From Mantis religiosa (Eukaryota; Arthropoda; Insecta; Mantodea; Mantidae): 64,000 nt of DNA. The notes under the pieces were generated by a model. That model ran no database searches. It had not been told where the DNA came from and was given only the letters and a program-made list of their open reading frames with translations. Where the stretch lies: positions 85,507,124-85,571,123 of the forward strand of contig CM060958.1 in the NCBI GenBank assembly GCA_030765055.1, given 5' to 3'. The position numbers and the translations under genes are program-made. Shown here piece after piece: positions 1-12,233 of the stretch (positions within the stretch are counted from its first letter, which is position 1; every line of letters starts with the position of its first letter).

Positions 1-17
1 GTGTATCACCCATAGGA

Positions 18-265
18 ATTTGCAACAACAGCAACAGCAACAGCAACAATAATAATAACAATAATAATAACAATAATAATAACAATAATAACAACAACAA
101 TAACAACAACAATAACAACAACAACAATAATAACAACAACAATAATAACAACAACAATAACAACAACAATAACAACAACAATAACAACAACAATAACAAC
201 AATAACAACAACCATCATCATCATACTAATAATGATAATAATGATAATAATAATAAAACATAACA
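18..265. repeat. Compound AAC/AAT microsatellite
   Basis: An almost uninterrupted mix of AAC, AAT and some CAG/CAT triplets fills this stretch. Long hydrophobic or asparagine-rich frames across it are translations of the repeat and not genes. From here to about 720 I see only AT-rich sequence with no recognisable feature. Confidence 0.95.
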
Positions 266-723
266 CCTGAAACTCGAAAATTTAAAATGCTTGCAGATAT
301 GTCAAAATACTTCAAATGTACAGAAATATATTGTTCAACATTATGGCTGTGCTAATGTCAACGAAAACTTTCCTAACAGTTCCAAATTGTTGACACTTAT
401 TATTTCATTAGCAATATAAGCATATTATAGAAACCAACTTAAATTAAACAGTAAAAACATTAGGCAATATTCTTCGGTCATGTATCATAAGCCTTGGATC
501 AGCAGACAAGTGAATGGGATACGGATTTTCCACTCCGGTCTTACATTTTACAAATTTGCTTTTACCGTAAGGGTAAAAAGGTAAGCCGGATGTTTTTCAC
601 TTGCCCAGCACTGATTAAAACTGCTTGCCTATCCGTATCTGCATACCAGGAGAAGTAAGTGCAGGTAAAACATGTAGAAATGTACACTTCTCTGAACGGC
701 TCGCTGGAAGTCCACTCTGTAGC

Positions 724-900
724 ACAGTGGTAGTGTGTTCAAGAGGTCCCGAGTTTAAATCTCATCAGGGTGAGTGGATAAGGGTTTTTCGTATTTTCCT
801 TATTCTTAAAGACTATTGTCTGATAACTCTAAGATCTATAGATCATGGTTCATTTGGGCATCATTTCACCCATTTCATTCGTCGTCCGATATGACTTACT
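724..900 (+). repeat. tRNA-derived SINE, family 1, degenerate copy
   Basis: The copy begins with a weakened tRNA-like head (A-box-like GTAGCACAGTGGTAG, then the family phrase TCAAGAGGTCCCGAGT). The shared body follows, including CTAAG-CT, TTTGGGCATCATTTCACCC and TCGTCCGATATGACTTA. It matches the copies at 11936, 25726, 39532, 53150 and 61629 but is more diverged and lacks a clear poly(A) tail and target-site duplication. It is therefore probably an old insertion. Confidence 0.8.
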
Positions 901-904
901 CTGG

Positions 905-1495
905 AAAATATTTCTTTTTAAACAACTTTCTGAATAAAAATAAAACATTTTTGGAACAGTTCCTCACAGTTTTTCATGCACGAGTAAAAAAGGTCAAATA
1001 AATATAAAATATGGCATTTAACTTGAGTAACTTCCAAAGATGGGATTCGAGCATTTTGAAGAGAATCCCATTTACCTCACTCCAAACTAAAACATATGCA
1101 AATGTTTTCTATATTTTGGATTTCCTAAATAAAATAATGTGCATATTTTGATTTAGAAAAACCATACATTAAGAATAGTTACATAGATGAAGTACTTTAA
1201 ATTTTCTGAAAATAAGTTCTGAATTCATTTGTATGACGGACAAAGCATAACCATTTAGTTCAAATAAATTTTTTCGTGAAGGCAGTCATTTTCGAGATAT
1301 CTGTTATTATTGGTTTAAATTTTCAATATTTCATAGTTTTTACTGTGAAATACTTACTTGTTTCATTTATACCCGACTTTAACTCCAATGGTCATATTGG
1401 CGGCCGTTCTCCTTTAGAAGATATGGAAGGTGCTAACTCGTATTCTTTGGGTTTTAATCATTAAATCACGCACATATTCGCACTCTCATTCATAC
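905..1495. other. No recognised feature (AT-rich)
   Basis: I see only AT-rich unique-looking sequence here, with short random frames and no splice-flanked coding signal, tRNA-like box or terminal repeat. Confidence 0.5.
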
Positions 1496-1498
1496 TTC

Positions 1499-1618
1499 CA
1501 GACTCTGGGGAAGATGAGAAATTATCTTGGTCGGAGAAAAATCCCCATTCCCACGGCAGGGAATATAACCCGGGACCCTTATCAGAGTAGGCAGGTGCTC
1601 TACCAACTGAGCCATTGA
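1499..1618 (-). repeat. tRNA-like SINE head (different family)
   Basis: On the minus strand the sequence from about 1618 starts as a tRNA-like molecule. It has a textbook A box (TGGCTCAGTTGG) followed about 35 bases later by a B-box-like GGTTATATTCC. A non-tRNA body containing GGGGATTTTTCTCCGACC continues to about 1499. Internal pol III boxes joined to unrelated sequence are the hallmark of a SINE. It does not match the family 1 body. It could instead be a decayed tRNA pseudogene. Confidence 0.65.
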
Positions 1619-1742
1619 ATTGTTTCTCGCAATGACATGAACAAAAAGGATTGTGAAACTTGAAGGCAAGTATATAGTGACTCAGTTGTTAACATTTGAC
1701 AGCGACTTCCTAGCGTGAGGGTGAGGCCCTCTAGCTCTAGTT

Positions 1743-2420
1743 TCAGGGGTTTCTAGAGTCTGGTGTGTAGCTTTTCCTGGTCGGGGTGGGTCGCTCATAC
1801 CTTGCTGGGCCCTCCACGTTGGCAAGCCCGGTAGCCTCAGCCACAGGGGGCTCGGCTGCTGGGGCTGGTCGCGCGGTTCCTCTATGGTCCCTAGTGAGCC
1901 ACCCTGTGTTGTGTATTTCTGAACTGGACCTAGCGGTAGCCTCTGCGTATGATTTTGTTATCCTGCCTAGCTGGCATTTCTGTGGCTGCGCACAGTTTGG
2001 CATGGTCTTCATGCATTCTGCGCGATATACGGTGCAACCGCGCCAAGTTGCACCGTGGCCCCTTTTGCCGCATAGCACGCAGTACCGTTCTGCGGGCGGA
2101 ACGGAGCATGTACCCGAGGGGTATGGTCCGGCGCATTTTGAACATACCCAAGTGGGGGACCTACCGCCTCTCTGCATGTGCCATATTTGCTGGCATTTTC
2201 AACATTGTTTTGGCTCAGGGTCGGACCTATATCGTTCAACTCTAATTTTGAAGTGTACCAAGTATTGGAAGTCGAGCAATTTCTGTTCTACTTGGGGGGA
2301 CCCTGCTACGTGAATGCAGTAAATTCTGCTCAAATTATGGTCCTGGCATTGGAGAAGCAGACATCAACTTCATTGAGTGGCATAGAAATACTTTTAGTTG
2401 AGAGTAAGTTAAAGTAGTGT
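1743..2420 (-). pseudogene. Jockey-like non-LTR retrotransposon ORF1 (gag-like) remnant
   Basis: Read on the minus strand, this encodes the cysteine-rich nucleic-acid-binding part of a LINE ORF1. Three knuckle-like units occur in order: QC-x2-CQ-x3-H near 2210 (with a stop beside it), CSKCAGPYPSGTC near 2130, and CVLCGKRGHGATWRGC near 2080. The segment before them contains VERYRSDPEPKQC, which fits the linker before the knuckles in insect jockey/I-type ORF1 proteins. Such proteins bind element RNA and form particles. The longest open piece (1743-2177) then runs into a proline/alanine-rich tail. No endonuclease or reverse transcriptase follows, so this is a truncated, frameshifted fragment. 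Clade assignment is from motif memory only. Confidence 0.7.
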
Positions 2421-2429
2421 TGTATTATG

Positions 2430-4057
2430 TATTATTTTTGGAACAGCGTGTATTTTAAAACAATTCTATATATTCGAGAAAAACGGAAACCTTTATTTCA
2501 AATGGTGTATCTCGGAAGATACCTAGCATGCGTAAAAGCTGGGAGTATGGCCGTTAGGGGAGGTGAATAAATAATGCTCGCTGTGTGAATATGTGCGTGG
2601 GCGACAGTGGAAAGTTTCGACAGAAACACATCCCCAATACGGTATAATGGAGAACCGTTTTATTTGCTCCAAAGTGCTCTCTGCATGACAATGTAAAAAG
2701 TTTATCAGCCGGTGACCAAAATAACCGAATATCGGCGGATTCTTGAATAACAAATGAAATTGCAATTAAGTGCTTTCGAAAAGGGATGACAGCACTTAGC
2801 TGTACCGTATAGAACGGAATTTACATGCTATCGTGTCCATATGTACGACTCCTTGTTATATGCAAATTCGTGAAATGGAATTTCTCTCTCACGGCACAAA
2901 TATCCCTGGCTCAAGTGAGACAGCTATAGGATAAGGCTTTCTTTACAGCGAAACACCGATGTAGTGCCCTTCATCGTCATTATCACGATGACCATCAATG
3001 TTCAAGCATAAGATCAGGGTATATTACGAATCATGAAAATGTCTACTATGTATAAAGAGCCGACATTCTTATGTGCTCCCAGTAACATTTAAACGTTCCC
3101 TTTATTGAGAGTTGGAGCTCCATTTTGGATGTTTTAAATTAAGGCAAAGATACACTGAAAATTCACCGAAAATGTGGAAAATCATGGAATTTTCTTTTTT
3201 GGCATTTTTGGTAGCTTAAGGTGTGTAGTAATAGATGGCATGCTATTTGTGTCATTTGGACCATTTTAGGCCATCGTGTGACAACTTAAAGAGACCTTTA
3301 ACAATCGTTAAAAGTAACAATCATTACTTTAAATTTAAATTTCTGAGAAACTGTTTTCCAAAACGTTTCAGTATACTAAATGCCTTACGCACCGAAGTTT
3401 TTCATTTAACTTGGAGAAACTTACAGAATAGTTCCATAATATGTAAATAAGAAACTTCACATTACCCTTTTTTGTTAATGCCCATGTTTTGAAAATTATA
3501 TGGTGTTGAGGAATAAACACGTTAATATTTTAAAAATTTTGAGAGTTAACACATGGAAAATACTTTAGAATAAGTACTACAAGAATATTCCAAAAAATAA
3601 GAATGTGAGTCTTTTAATATTTATCTGTACTAGCCGAAAACAAAAATGCAACTCAAAAGCTCAAATGTTTTTGACACGTAGAACTTTTATATAGCGAGTA
3701 ATGTTTACAATATTTTCACAAAAATAATTAATAATTTATTAACTATTTCGTGTAGCAACATGAAAATTTACATGCAAGTTTAAAATGATAATCTAATTAT
3801 GTGGCTTAATTTTCATAACGATAGGTTTATTATTATAGAAGTTGGAATTTTCAATGTAACCTTGTCTTAAAAGTTCCACTAGTTCGCCTCCTGTCAAGTG
3901 TGATGTACCTCAGAATATCCTAGTATATTTTACTTTCCGATGCTAAATAAAATCCCCCAGCTAGACCAAACTTAAGAAAAAAATGAACGATGCTAATTTT
4001 ATTTGAGTAAAAACAATGTGTGTGTGCAATATGATTCTAAAGAGAGTTTTAATCCAA
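2430..4057. other. No recognised feature
   Basis: The first part (about 2515-3010) is somewhat richer in GC and may be an old repeat, but I could not tie it to a family. The remainder is AT-rich with no coding or repeat signature I can support. Confidence 0.4.
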
Positions 4058-4577
<520 letters not shown>

Positions 4578-5954
4578 CCAAGTGCTAACACATAGAGATA
4601 GACAAGTACAAGGATGTTTCATTTTATACGGGTATAGAGTAGCAGTTACAAATTATATAAAGTTCGTTTCAACATACTAGAACCTTATAAGCTATGATCA
4701 GTTTCACTTTAGTGTGCCCGAGTTTATCTGGCATCTGTCACCATTCAGAATCGGTACGTGCCCCTTACTTTCGTTGGAACGTCTAAATTCGATTATTAAT
4801 ATAAAGATTTTAGAGATACAAATGAGTGTATAATTAGTTTAACAAATTTAAAAAGAGCAATAAAAATATCATTGTTTGCCAATTCATTTTTCTCTACATG
4901 TTTACTACTTAAGTGCTTCTTGGACCACAGAGCTTTAAATTTGCAGGAATGCTTCAGAAATTACGCGCAAATTCAAAGTTGTGCACTAGTTAAAAGCACA
5001 AAATGTTTCATGTGAAATATTTTCCATAATTTGTATCGAAGAAGTCAATGAAATTTTATAAAAGCTTTTATCTTAAGCTAATTAATATTAAGAAAAGTCT
5101 ACAAAATAGTTCTTTACTTATCTATTAGCTTGAAATTAAAAAAATAAGCTACAATGAACTGGAGATCCAAGATGTATTTCGAATAAAAACCGTAATGCCT
5201 TTATAACAATTTAACATATGTCGTTATAAAGATGCATGAGGAGTACGTTTTGTGTTCTGAATTTATGGCAAAAAGTCCAACTAATAAGAAGAAAACTTAA
5301 GATTTTTTACGGATACATTATCTTACTGGGATGGAGCACACTTTTGCAAATAAACTGGCCATAAGCCTCACACTAAGGTTTGCAATGTACTTTGACGGAC
5401 TGTTTAATAATTGTCAGGGTTTTGAAAACGTCAGTTTAATTCCACGCGGCATAAAATTTGTTGGTTTGTCCCAACCACGAACAGTTTGAATTAACGGCTC
5501 TACTTATATGTTCTCTCTATGTTTTGAACGATCACTTCACTATAACCTATATCATTAGTCGCTTCCAATTCTGAAAGCATGGCTCATTTACCTATATCTT
5601 TGTAATTTAGGTACTAAACATATACTCATAAAATATAAAAGTACGGGTATAATCTCAAATACTACCTATGACGACAAAAAATGTATGACATTTGCTTCAC
5701 TCCAGTGAAATACGTGGGAATGCCGATATTTGCAATCTGATTATAGATATAAGCCGAACATTTAAACTGTGTTTAAGTGAAACAATAATTAAAATACTGC
5801 GGTTATTCCCCCACTTTATTATATGAAGTAGATGTGTGCAGTGCAATAACACATTATTTTTTATTGATATGTGCTATGGTAAAAGGTATGCGCGTTTGTT
5901 TACACCAGGACTTCTGTTCGTGCAGAACTCTTGAAATAAGTTGTTGGTACTCAC
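4578..5954. other. AT-rich putative intron sequence
   Basis: No transposon, tRNA-like or coding signature was recognised. If exon B (5955-6119, minus) is real, this stretch is the beginning of the intron 3' of it, because its GTGAGT donor lies at 5949-5954. Confidence 0.4.
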
Positions 5955-6119
5955 CAGCCGGTGGTGAAGTGTGTCACCAGATAAGCGACGTCAGGACCGT
6001 TCTGTTTTATCTCCGTACAGACGACCCTCATCTCCTGGTGCTGCTGCTGTTGTTGCTGCTGCCCCACGTCACTGGTGAGACCCAGTGATACCGCCACTGC
6101 TCCCCCGCCGTTGTGGTAC
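5955..6119 (-). CDS. Exon B of an unidentified host gene (internal, 165 bp)
   Basis: On the minus strand a GC-rich segment is open in one frame for its whole length. It is bounded by a pyrimidine-containing acceptor ending ACGTAG at 6120 and a GTGAGT donor at 5954-5949. It begins with the last base of a codon and ends with two bases of the next. It encodes YHNGGGAVAVSLGLTSDVG, then seven glutamines, then EMRVVCTEIKQNGPDVAYLV followed by THFTTG. The phase continues exactly from exon A at 20960-21137. I do not know the gene. The sequence recalls arthropod secreted or membrane proteins with DUF7042-DUF7045 modules, where a TTG-Cys segment follows, and the donor phase (TG|) would allow Cys. That identification is tentative. 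The opposite-strand frame over 5834-6088 is a shadow. Confidence 0.7.
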
Positions 6120-6385
6120 CTACGTAACATTGCAAAAAAGTTTCATTCAGTACTCATTACGACAGAAAAAATATTTATTGTTTTTCATCCAAAACTACAA
6201 TTATTCATGGGAACCAAAAATGACAATGATTAACATTACAAGTTTTGATGAAAGTTTTAACAAATAGTGATAAAATACTTAATAGTAATATCTGTTTAAG
6301 GCTATAAGTATTTTTACAAATTACCGACAAATTCGCTCACATGACCCATCTAAACCGACATCGCTATAACGTGGTAAAAATTGTG

Positions 6386-6400
6386 TGAGTGTGTGAGTGT

Positions 6401-6460
<60 letters not shown>
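6386..6460. repeat. (GT)n microsatellite
   Basis: GT dinucleotide run with a few interruptions at its left edge. The following sequence to about 7280 is AT-rich with no recognised feature. Confidence 0.95.
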
Positions 6461-6461
<1 letters not shown>

Positions 6462-7287
6462 TGTGAGCGGCATAACTGAAAACCGAAAGGTCGGATGAAT
6501 ACCAAACTTGGTATGAATTTTGATATCTTGAATGGAACAACAAGAAAATTTTAAAGAAAAATTCTACACTCCTACCAAACCTACACTTTGGAAAAATGTT
6601 TCGTCATCCTTTTATTTTCTCAGGAAATAGAGACAGGATCGGTATTATTCACAGAAAGGTGAGAACTGAAATGACTGTTTTAAAATGCTTGTGAACAACT
6701 TATGTATTTAGTTAAGTGGATTCCGTACAACTGGTAACATACAGGGGTAGAGAGGGACAGAAAGTGACGACATACAGACAAAAAATTAATCCACAATAAA
6801 TGCAAATGTACATGTAACTAATGTAATATAGATTTTTGTGTCATTGAACACTTCTATTTACACATTGTTATTGGTTTGAATTTGCCAAGTATTGAACGAT
6901 ATATTTCGTTTGTTTCTGAGAATATAATGTAAAGAGTACAACTTCAACTCTAGCAAATAAAACGAATATTAAAGATTTAACTATCGCTTCAACTTTCTGC
7001 TTTCCCTTTAAGCCGACTGAGAAGGTTCTAATGAAACAATTTCTGCAATTTTTTATTTTAATTATACTCGTACTAATTTTTTTCATTAATAATTTTTAGG
7101 AAGAGAAGCAAATACACGATAGTCAGTAGAGAAAGTAAGGGGAAATGTTTCGTTTCCTATGGTCATATCGGGACATTTTGACTTTAAAACTTAACTTTTA
7201 GTGATACCATCTCGATGGATATTTATTCAGTTACGGTACAACATGCAACTATTAATTGTGCGTTTTGTGCGGGGTAGAGAATAGTTG

Positions 7288-7390
7288 AAAAAAAAAAAAA
7301 AACAGTAAAACTCTCGCGCCCTAACCAGATATTAGATCCGTGACTCCGGTTTGAGAGTGCAGAGTACTAATTACTCAATCATTGATACCT
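7288..7390 (-). repeat. Possible decayed tRNA-like fragment next to a poly(A) run
   Basis: A run of A (about 7289-7303) lies beside a segment that on the minus strand weakly resembles a tRNA arm with an anticodon-like loop and a poor B box. The resemblance is slight and it may be chance. Confidence 0.2.
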
Positions 7391-7576
7391 TTCCTTTTCA
7401 TTTCGAAGCCTGCAGATTCTAAAAATGTTTTTCTAGTTAGTGGAGGTATGAAAAAATAACAAATAAATCTGAAATGATAGTTATTGTTTTAGAGTCTTCC
7501 GTCTTTTGTTTTCGTTTAAAGGAATAACATTAAACTGCGAAGTAACATTTTAAATTAGTCAAATTGTAAAACTGTA

Positions 7577-7634
<58 letters not shown>
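7577..7634. repeat. (AT)n microsatellite
   Basis: Pure alternating AT, about 58 bp. Sequence from here to about 8460 shows nothing I can annotate. Confidence 0.95.
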
Positions 7635-7636
<2 letters not shown>

Positions 7637-8460
7637 TAAAACTATGCTTTGTATGATATAGGAACACTTAAATTATAATTAATATTTCTATACTAAAAAT
7701 AAATTCGAAACAACGTGCATTTGCAACTGAAGAAATTGATGAAACAACAATAACCAATTAAAATACAGTGCATTAGTGTATTTTAGCTATTTTAGAAGTC
7801 GAATCAAGACCTTAATAATTCAGGCAAGAGTAAAATTTGTTTAGACATTAAAAGCGCTGATGTACAGCCAATATGAGTGGTGTTTCAAGGACTAAAATCA
7901 TCCCTGTACCTCTGACAATTCTTTTTATTTTTCTGCTCCTCTTCCTGCTCTTCATCCAGTTTACGGGGTTGGTATTCCTAGGCCATTTCGTCCTTCAGGA
8001 AATTTCCAGGTCTCTCTACCATACAAAAAACTGTCCCTTTTCCTGCCTTCTTATTTTACATTAGTAAAATATTATGAGGTGTATGTTATTTTCCATTTTT
8101 TTTCCAAATTATGATACATTTTTGACGAGCATCCATAATTTTCTTTTCTAGGATAGTAAGTCTTCAGTTCGTTCTAATTGATATATATTTTCCTTTGTGC
8201 AGTTCATTGTAGATAGCACTAGTTCTATTCTTTGTCGCAGTCCGATGTTCAAATCCAAAAAGCAGGTACATACAGCCATTGTTTTAAATAATTTTAGAGT
8301 TTTTTCTTTATATTTTTCCTTATGTAGGAAAAATTTTTCTTATTGTCTCCACACCGAGATTGGAGGTTTGGATAGATTTAATTAGAGGTTAAATTTAGAT
8401 TTAAATTGGCAGGTTAGTTCAACATTTAAGTATTATAATATACGTATTTAGATGCAGGGC

Positions 8461-8528
<68 letters not shown>

Positions 8529-8735
8529 GTTTAACGCCCGCTTTTTGCTACATGCGGCACCGCAGACGATGATACATGAAATGAAGATGGCAGGGGAAAC
8601 CGGAGATCCTGGAAAAAATCCGCCCCAGCGCCGTGTTGTCCACCACAAATCTTACTTTGCGGTCGCCTGGGATCGAACCCGGGCCACTTTGGTAAGAGCC
8701 AAGCGGTCTAACCACTGAGCCACGGCGCGGCCCAT
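8461..8735 (-). repeat. tRNA-derived SINE, family 2, with a (CA)n tail
   Basis: On the minus strand the head begins near 8734 with an A box (GTGGCTCAGTGGTTAGACCG) and a perfect B box (GGTTCGATCCC) inside CCCGGGTTCGATCCCAGG. This is a typical pol III type 2 promoter. The body runs to about 8530 and passes through a short A-rich stretch into a roughly 60-bp pure (CA)n tract (GT on the plus strand, 8463-8525), which I read as the element tail. The copy at 44700-44925 has the same head and body. The 88- and 66-residue frames here are repeat translations. Confidence 0.8.
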
Positions 8736-9750
8736 GAAATGCTCAGCTAACGATATAGTGAAACAAAACTTCTTTGCTATATACAGATTGTTTCCCTTGG
8801 AAACACCTTATTCTTTCTTTTTGTTTTATATTACCAAATTCTATTGGTTTAGTAATTTTGTTTTTTTAATTATCTTCTTTTTTCAGTGTTCAGTACGTAA
8901 AACTTTGACAATTATTTTGGAAATTTAACCAGTAGTCCTAAAATTAAATTGAATAAATATCGCTGGAAATGTTATTTACAAGAAAAATAAGCACATATAA
9001 CTTCTTGGTCATATGGCAACGTATACCGTAAATTCATCGGATCACTTCAGTCAACATTAGCCTTCGTTGCGTAATTACTTTCCTATATTACCTCAAACAG
9101 GTGATACACGTTACCAGATATAGTCAAATTCATGTGCCCTTTATTTTAGTACTATTACGTGTAAAATTCGAGATAGTGGCATTTCTGGTTATTCTTTGCA
9201 GGTACACATTTCAATGTGTTACAAATGGCCTTAACTACTCAGTAGCTTTCCTGTATTCTTTACATTTATTTTTGTTCCTTTTGTACTGGAGATTGAACTT
9301 TAAGGCATTCAGTATCAAACCTCTTAGAGTCTAGTAACTGATGAAACCACAGGAAAAAAACCTGGTACAAAGTTTTTGAAGCAATGAGTGCAAGCCATAG
9401 AAGCTACTATTTTCAAAAGCAATTTACATTTTATTTGCAGATAATGTGATATGTTTGTTAGACATGTTACGCTCCTACACAAGGTTTTGATATCAGTAAA
9501 AGAGCAGAGATATATGTTTTTTCACGAACTACTTAAGGAATTGATTTGTAAGTTTCAAGGTTTCTCATAAAACACTTGTAAGAAATGAGTTTGAACTGAG
9601 TTTCAAAATTGAACAGGAAACTCTGCAAACTGAAACATAAGAATTCCCCTAAGCAACACAAAGAGCGTCAAAAGGTGCGTAGTAATCCGCAAATTGGCCT
9701 GCTACGTATATCGCAAATGACCAATCTCGCTCAATGTTTGTACAGCTGAT
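8736..9750. other. No recognised feature
   Basis: AT-rich sequence with only short random frames. No splice-flanked open segment, tRNA box or inverted termini were seen. Confidence 0.4.
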
Positions 9751-9754
9751 TTCT

Positions 9755-9995
9755 CCGCGATTCTGCGACAGCTACTTCAGCACCCATGTGTTGCGGGTCT
9801 GACAGGCGTTGTGTATGCACTAGCACATTTCGCCGTGCCCCTGCGGCAACTACTTCTACATCAATGTGTTGCGGGACAGTCGCACGTAATACGGTAGGCG
9901 TTACTTTAGACCGGGCCGTTCCCCTGCGGCCACCACATGTGTATTGCGAACTAGTAACATGTCAGGTGACAGGCGTTGAATTTAATCCCTCGTGT
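9755..9995. repeat. Degenerate ~85-bp tandem repeat, GC-rich
   Basis: Three imperfect units follow each other. Shared phrases include GCGACAGCTACTTC / GGCAACTACTTCTAC / GGCCACCAC, then ATGTGTTGCGGG or ATGTGTATTGCG, then GCCCCTGCGG or TTCCCCTGCGG, with GACAGGCGTTG or GTAGGCGTTA between. The units are strongly diverged, so this is an old minisatellite or an internally repetitive piece of a larger element. An open frame over 9786-10058 arises from it and is not convincing as a gene. Confidence 0.6.
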
Positions 9996-10499
9996 GCTAA
10001 GGCAACAATTTCACCTTGCAGGTGTAGTGCGACAAGCATGGAGGAGGCAATACATTAGCTCCAAATTACAAGGGGCGATTAAAATTTAATCAAGCTATTC
10101 ATAGAGAGCGCTTGTGGACTTCTTTGATTGAGGCAAATCGCTTTGGTATATCTTCACGGTCTAGGGGTTGGCTTAGTAAACACTAGGTCATCTTACACTA
10201 CTATAAGTCATAAAGTTGTAGAGAACTTGTGTGCAAAGAACTTGACATGTCTGCAAACTTTACAGCTATGTATGTGCTAAAGCGGGAAAGAACTATTCGT
10301 GTGTCAGAAACTGGAGGAAAACCCCTGAAGTGCGGGCACATCAGAATATCTTATCCACTTGTAAATCACGTTATTGGTACTACTTTCACTTTACTGCTTT
10401 GAACACCTTAGTTATGATGTCAGTTTCATAAAATGGACTGTATTGTGGGTTAAGGATATTTTCCTGAACATTGTGTGTCGCATCGTCGTAAATATGCCA

Positions 10500-10800
10500 C
10501 AATTGTTTTTTATTTCAAATCCCAAAACATTATTATTTTGTATATTAGCTATTTTAAATTTAATTTAAAATGTTTAAGAAGAAATTATTATAAATTTTGG
10601 AAGTATTTGTGATGTGAAGAATATTGATCAATGTGTGAAAAAAGACGTGTAATATAGAGTGAGTTATGAATATGAAATATATTTGGAGGCGTTTGTCGTT
10701 AAGGCAACGCGAATCAATAATCTTGCTTCTCCTCAAAAGAGACGCGGAGTATTAAGACGTGTTTTTGAAATCTGCATGTAAAAGTTATTCCATAATTATA
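10500..10800 (+). repeat. Dispersed repeat R1, copy 1
   Basis: This segment matches 21745-22040 in the same orientation. Shared landmarks occur in the same order: GTTTAAGAAGAAATTATTA versus TTTTAGAAGAAATAGCTAC, TTTGTGATGTGA, AATGTGTGAAA, GTGAG(T)TATGAAT, GGCGTTTGTCGTTAAGGCAA versus GGCGTTGGTTGTGTTAGCAA, and AAAGTTATTC. No termini or coding domain were identified, so the class is unknown. Confidence 0.65.
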
Positions 10801-11930
10801 TCTTTTACAAAAAATCCAGATAATTTTTGACTGTGTACTCTACAACCATTGGCGCCGGCAGCATGGTATACCCAACAAGATAAGTGAGGCCTTCTCTTAC
10901 CCATCTCAGTGCAGAAGACTCATCAAGTTTTTCAGAGACATTGGTCTATATTTCAAAATTTTATCTTGGACTTACAACTGATCTTTAATTCAATGCATTC
11001 ATTCTTAAGGTTTTATAGTGCACTTAATTTAATGTAATGTAACCTCTCTAGTTTAATGTCCACTCTTTCATGGATTTATTTTGTATTAATGCAATGTAAT
11101 GTAATTTCTATTGTTGAAGGTGCGATAAGACTTTCTAAGTTAAAGCGATAATAAAAAAACTCTAATCCCATGAGGGATTGTTCTACAAAGGGCGACAAAA
11201 CCTACGGTGGAATAAAACACCATACCTATACATACAAAGAGCTTCAAATGTCATCACAACGTGAAAGTTCAGAAAATCACATAAGTTAAAAAATAATCCT
11301 AGGACAAATAATCTTATTCAAATATCAAGTTCGGTATATACCTGAATTTGTTTTATGAGATATAACATTCGGGTGTCTGCACACAACTGTCTATAAATAC
11401 CCTTTTGGATTCATAGGGTTTCAAAACATGTGTTTAGGAGAAATTCTCAATCTCTTTTGGGTGGAATACGATAATTAGTCACAGGTGAATGCTACAGAAA
11501 ATAAAGAGGAAGTGAAAGGAAATATAAAAGAAGCAAATAAAAACTTTGCAGTTTGGAAATATCATCTCTTTAAGAAGAAAATATTAATTTGTGTTATATA
11601 CTCATACGTGCGGTTAAAGCGTTCTTTTCTGATAAATTGTTATAAAACATTTATGGAATTGTCATTCCTATTTCTCTGCTGTTTGTCCACAGTAAACTCA
11701 AGATGCATTCTTTTAATTCTTTGAATAACAATTAATTTGAAGTACTATGAATAAAAAAGTAAGAAGAAATGTAATTTTTAGAAAAACGATCATCTGTGTG
11801 TTAGCGTGCGAGAGTGTATGTGTGTGCGTGTAAGAAAGAACAGCAGAACTACAGTAAAATCGTGTTACTAAATATGTAACTTAAGTATCTTCCAAAGATA
11901 CGGTACGAAATATCTGAACAAAATCCCCAC
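10800..11930. other. No recognised feature
   Basis: AT-rich. A 79-residue frame at 11485-11724 is lysine/leucine-rich with no motif or splice context and is probably random. Confidence 0.35.
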
Positions 11931-11935
11931 CAGCC

Positions 11936-12162
11936 CGCGTCGGTAACGTTCAAGAGGTTCCGAATTCGATTCTCGGTCAGGATGAGCTACGTGGATAAGT
12001 TTTTTCCGGGTTTTTCCATTATCCTCAAAGAAGAATGTCAGTTAACTCTAAGCTCTATGAACCGTGGACTTATTTGAGCATCATTTCACCCATTCCATTC
12101 ATCATCCGATAAGACTTAACGTTGGAGGACGTAAACGTAAAAAAAAAAAAAAAAAAAAAAGA
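11936..12162 (+). repeat. tRNA-derived SINE, family 1
   Basis: The head is shortened (CCCGCGTCGGTAACG joins directly to TTCAAGAGGTTCCGAATTCG, missing part of the A-arm). It is followed by the full family body, GGATAAGTTTTTTCCGGG through CCGATAAGACTTAACGTTGG, and a roughly 21-base poly(A) tail at 12139-12160. The B-box region GAATTCGATTCTCGG is retained. No clean target duplication was found. Confidence 0.85.
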
Positions 12163-12233
12163 TTCCCCCTATCGTTTATCTTATTGAAGACCTTCAAAAT
12201 TTTCTAATTTTTTAAAATGTCTAGGAATTGTAT

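Noticed and set aside
2515..3010. Possible transposase N-terminus on the plus strand
   Set aside because: Scattered resemblances in several frames could not be joined into any ordered set of motifs.
5834..6088. Plus-strand 84-residue ORF with a hydrophobic leucine run
   Set aside because: The leucines come from CTG repeats complementary to the glutamine codons of the minus-strand exon B, which has splice signals and better codon structure.
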